From positions 1 through 25,664 of the forward strand of contig CALALP010000009.1 in assembly GCA_937925515.1 (NCBI GenBank): a stretch of 25,664 nucleotides of DNA, read 5' to 3'. Each line of letters starts with the position of its first letter. Positions within the stretch are counted from its first letter, which is position 1. Origin of the DNA: an uncultured Lachnoanaerobaculum sp. (GTDB taxonomy: Bacteria; Bacillota; Clostridia; Lachnospirales; Lachnospiraceae). The notes below the pieces were generated by a model. It had not been told where the DNA came from. It did no database searches and was given only the letters and a program-made list of their open reading frames with translations. Positions 24,744 through 25,664 of the stretch are shown in pieces. A program made the translations under genes and the position numbers.

Positions 24744-24784
24744 AGGAGCACCTCCTTATTTAGTTTTCATTGTACAAAAATACA

Positions 24785-24866
24785 ACATTTAGAGTTTATC
24801 AGATTGTAAGATAAATTGCAACTATTCTTAATTTATCTTACAAATATAAATTGCAACCCTAAATGT
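24785..24866. repeat. Imperfect 82-bp palindrome between the IS30 transposase stop and rny
   Basis: Outer arms ACATTTAGAGTT (24785-24796) and its inverted counterpart at 24855-24866 match at 11 of 12 positions. Inner arms TTGTAAGATAAATT (24804-24817) and 24830-24843 are a perfect 14-bp inverted repeat with a 12-nt loop. ATAAATTGCAAC occurs at 24811-24822 and 24846-24857, and again at 24730-24741 over the rny start. It probably contains the right inverted repeat of the IS, but the exact tip cannot be fixed. Confidence 0.65.
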
Positions 24867-24872
24867 CAGTAT

Positions 24873-25664
24873 CTAATGAGCATTATATAATAACTCATAA
24901 ACCTCATTGGAACTTAATCCACCAAACAGCTTTCTAGGATAATTATTCATATACTCCTCTATATTCTTTATATCTCTATTGCTATATCTTTTTATATCTA
25001 CTCCTTTATCTATAAATCTTCTTATAAACCTATTATTGTTCTCATTACTTCCTCTTTCATATGCACAATAGCTATGGGCATAAAAATACTCTATACCCAT
25101 TTTCTCTATTTCTATTCCTCTACTAAATTCACTTCCATTATCACTTGTTATACTTTTATATATTTTTATAAATTCTTTTCCACTCTCTTTCTTTAATTTC
25201 TCTAATCCCTTTATTATATACTCCGCTTTCTTTTCTTTTATTTTTATTATTTTTTCTTTTCTACTTACCCTTTCCGTTAATACTAATAAACAGCTCTTTT
25301 TTCCTCTCTTTCCTACCACTGTATCCATTTCCCAATGTCCTAATTCTTTTCTTTGATTTATTATCTCACTCCTTTTCTCTATGCTATCTCCTCCTAGTCT
25401 TATTATTCTTTTTGCCTTTTTATACCTTGCTTTTTGCTTTTTATTATATATAAGATGTTTTCTACTCAAATGAAGAAATATATTTCCATGTATATAGTTA
25501 TATAGTGTCTTTAAGCAAAAGTTTACTTTTTTGCCATACTCTTTCCTTGCCTCTATTAAAGTTGCATATGGCAAATATTTTTCTTCTATAATTTTTCTCT
25601 CTATATACCTTGCTAGTTCATGGTTTTTTCCAATTTTTAAGTAGCCCTCTTTCTTACTTTGTTT
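24873..25664 (-). CDS. IS30-family transposase, 5' end cut by the window edge
   Basis: DDE transposase that moves the element. I followed the frame past the TTG at 25574 to the window edge without a stop; the extra codons read K-Q-S-K-K-E-G-Y-L-K-I-G-K and onwards to E-E-K-Y-L-P-Y, consistent with the N-terminal helix-turn-helix part of the family. The true start is therefore outside the window; 263 residues are visible of an expected 310-350. The catalytic triad is readable: D in GHWEMDTVVG, D in SITSDNGSEF and E in ERGSNENNNRFIRRF. The C-terminus (NYPRKLFGGLSSNEVYEL) is typical. The visible part has no frameshift, so the element could be active. It points in the same direction as rny. Confidence 0.92.
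   Translation of the reverse strand, partial: KQSKKEGYLKIGKNHELARYIERKIIEEKYLPYATLIEARKEYGKKVNFCLKTLYNYIHGNIFLHLSRKHLIYNKKQKARYKKAKRIIRLGGDSIEKRSEIINQRKELGHWEMDTVVGKRGKKSCLLVLTERVSRKEKIIKIKEKKAEYIIKGLEKLKKESGKEFIKIYKSITSDNGSEFSRGIEIEKMGIEYFYAHSYCAYERGSNENNNRFIRRFIDKGVDIKRYSNRDIKNIEEYMNNYPRKLFGGLSSNEVYELLYNAH

Larger units (their letters stand above)
24785..25664 (-). mobile_element. IS30-family insertion sequence, partial (left part beyond the window)
   Basis: Contains the transposase gene and a palindromic terminal region. The end nearest rny is placed near 24785 on the basis of the palindrome, which is uncertain. The other end, its inverted repeat and the 2-3 bp target duplication lie outside the window. 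Confidence 0.7.

Noticed and set aside
1..25664. CRISPR array, phage module or defence system
   Set aside because: No regularly spaced repeats, cas-like genes, or nuclease/helicase pairs were found; the content is sugar metabolism, cell wall, regulation, RNA decay and one IS.

Overview
The window is AT-rich DNA with genes packed mostly on the minus strand, strong AAGGAGG-type ribosome binding sites, sigma-A-like promoters, YesM/YesN two-component regulation and a secreted protein with choline-binding-type wall repeats. This points to a low-GC Firmicute, most likely of the Lachnospiraceae. The genus cannot be fixed from the sequence alone.

Region 1 (about 1-9890) is an L-fucose utilisation operon read leftwards: RhaB/FucK-type kinase, L-fucose isomerase FucI, L-fuculose-1-phosphate aldolase FucA, a ribose-type ABC importer (fused double ATPase, permease, lipoprotein binding protein), L-fucose mutarotase FucU and lactaldehyde reductase FucO. 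Together these would import L-fucose, equilibrate its anomers, isomerise it to fuculose, phosphorylate it, split it to DHAP and lactaldehyde, and reduce lactaldehyde to 1,2-propanediol. A divergent DeoR-family repressor (9888-10646, +) faces the operon across a 307-bp spacer. That spacer carries five GTTCA-type half sites in near-perfect helical phase. The regulator is followed 19 bp later by a membrane-anchored glycerophosphodiester phosphodiesterase, probably in the same transcript.

Region 2 (12498-13516) holds a hairpin repeat between convergent genes, a secreted NlpC/P60 endopeptidase with a fully consensus promoter, and an intrinsic terminator.

Region 3 (13575-21033) is a carbohydrate uptake locus read leftwards: YesM-type histidine kinase, YesN-type AraC response regulator, two MalF/MalG-type permeases, a lipoprotein binding protein and a cytoplasmic GH43 glycosidase. 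The importer has no ATPase gene of its own here.

Region 4 (21182-25664) has an acidic DUF1700 membrane protein, a secreted wall-binding protein, ribonuclease Y (rny), and an IS30-family insertion sequence cut by the right edge of the window. The IS lies immediately upstream of rny.

The most unusual feature is a family of four dispersed hairpins (1-29, 1762-1792, 12498-12534, 21909-21945). They share a CTCGCC-NNN-GGCGAG core, but the outer arms differ in sequence while staying complementary. Each lies just 3' of a gene and none has a U-tract. No CRISPR array, tRNA, rRNA, riboswitch or phage module was seen.
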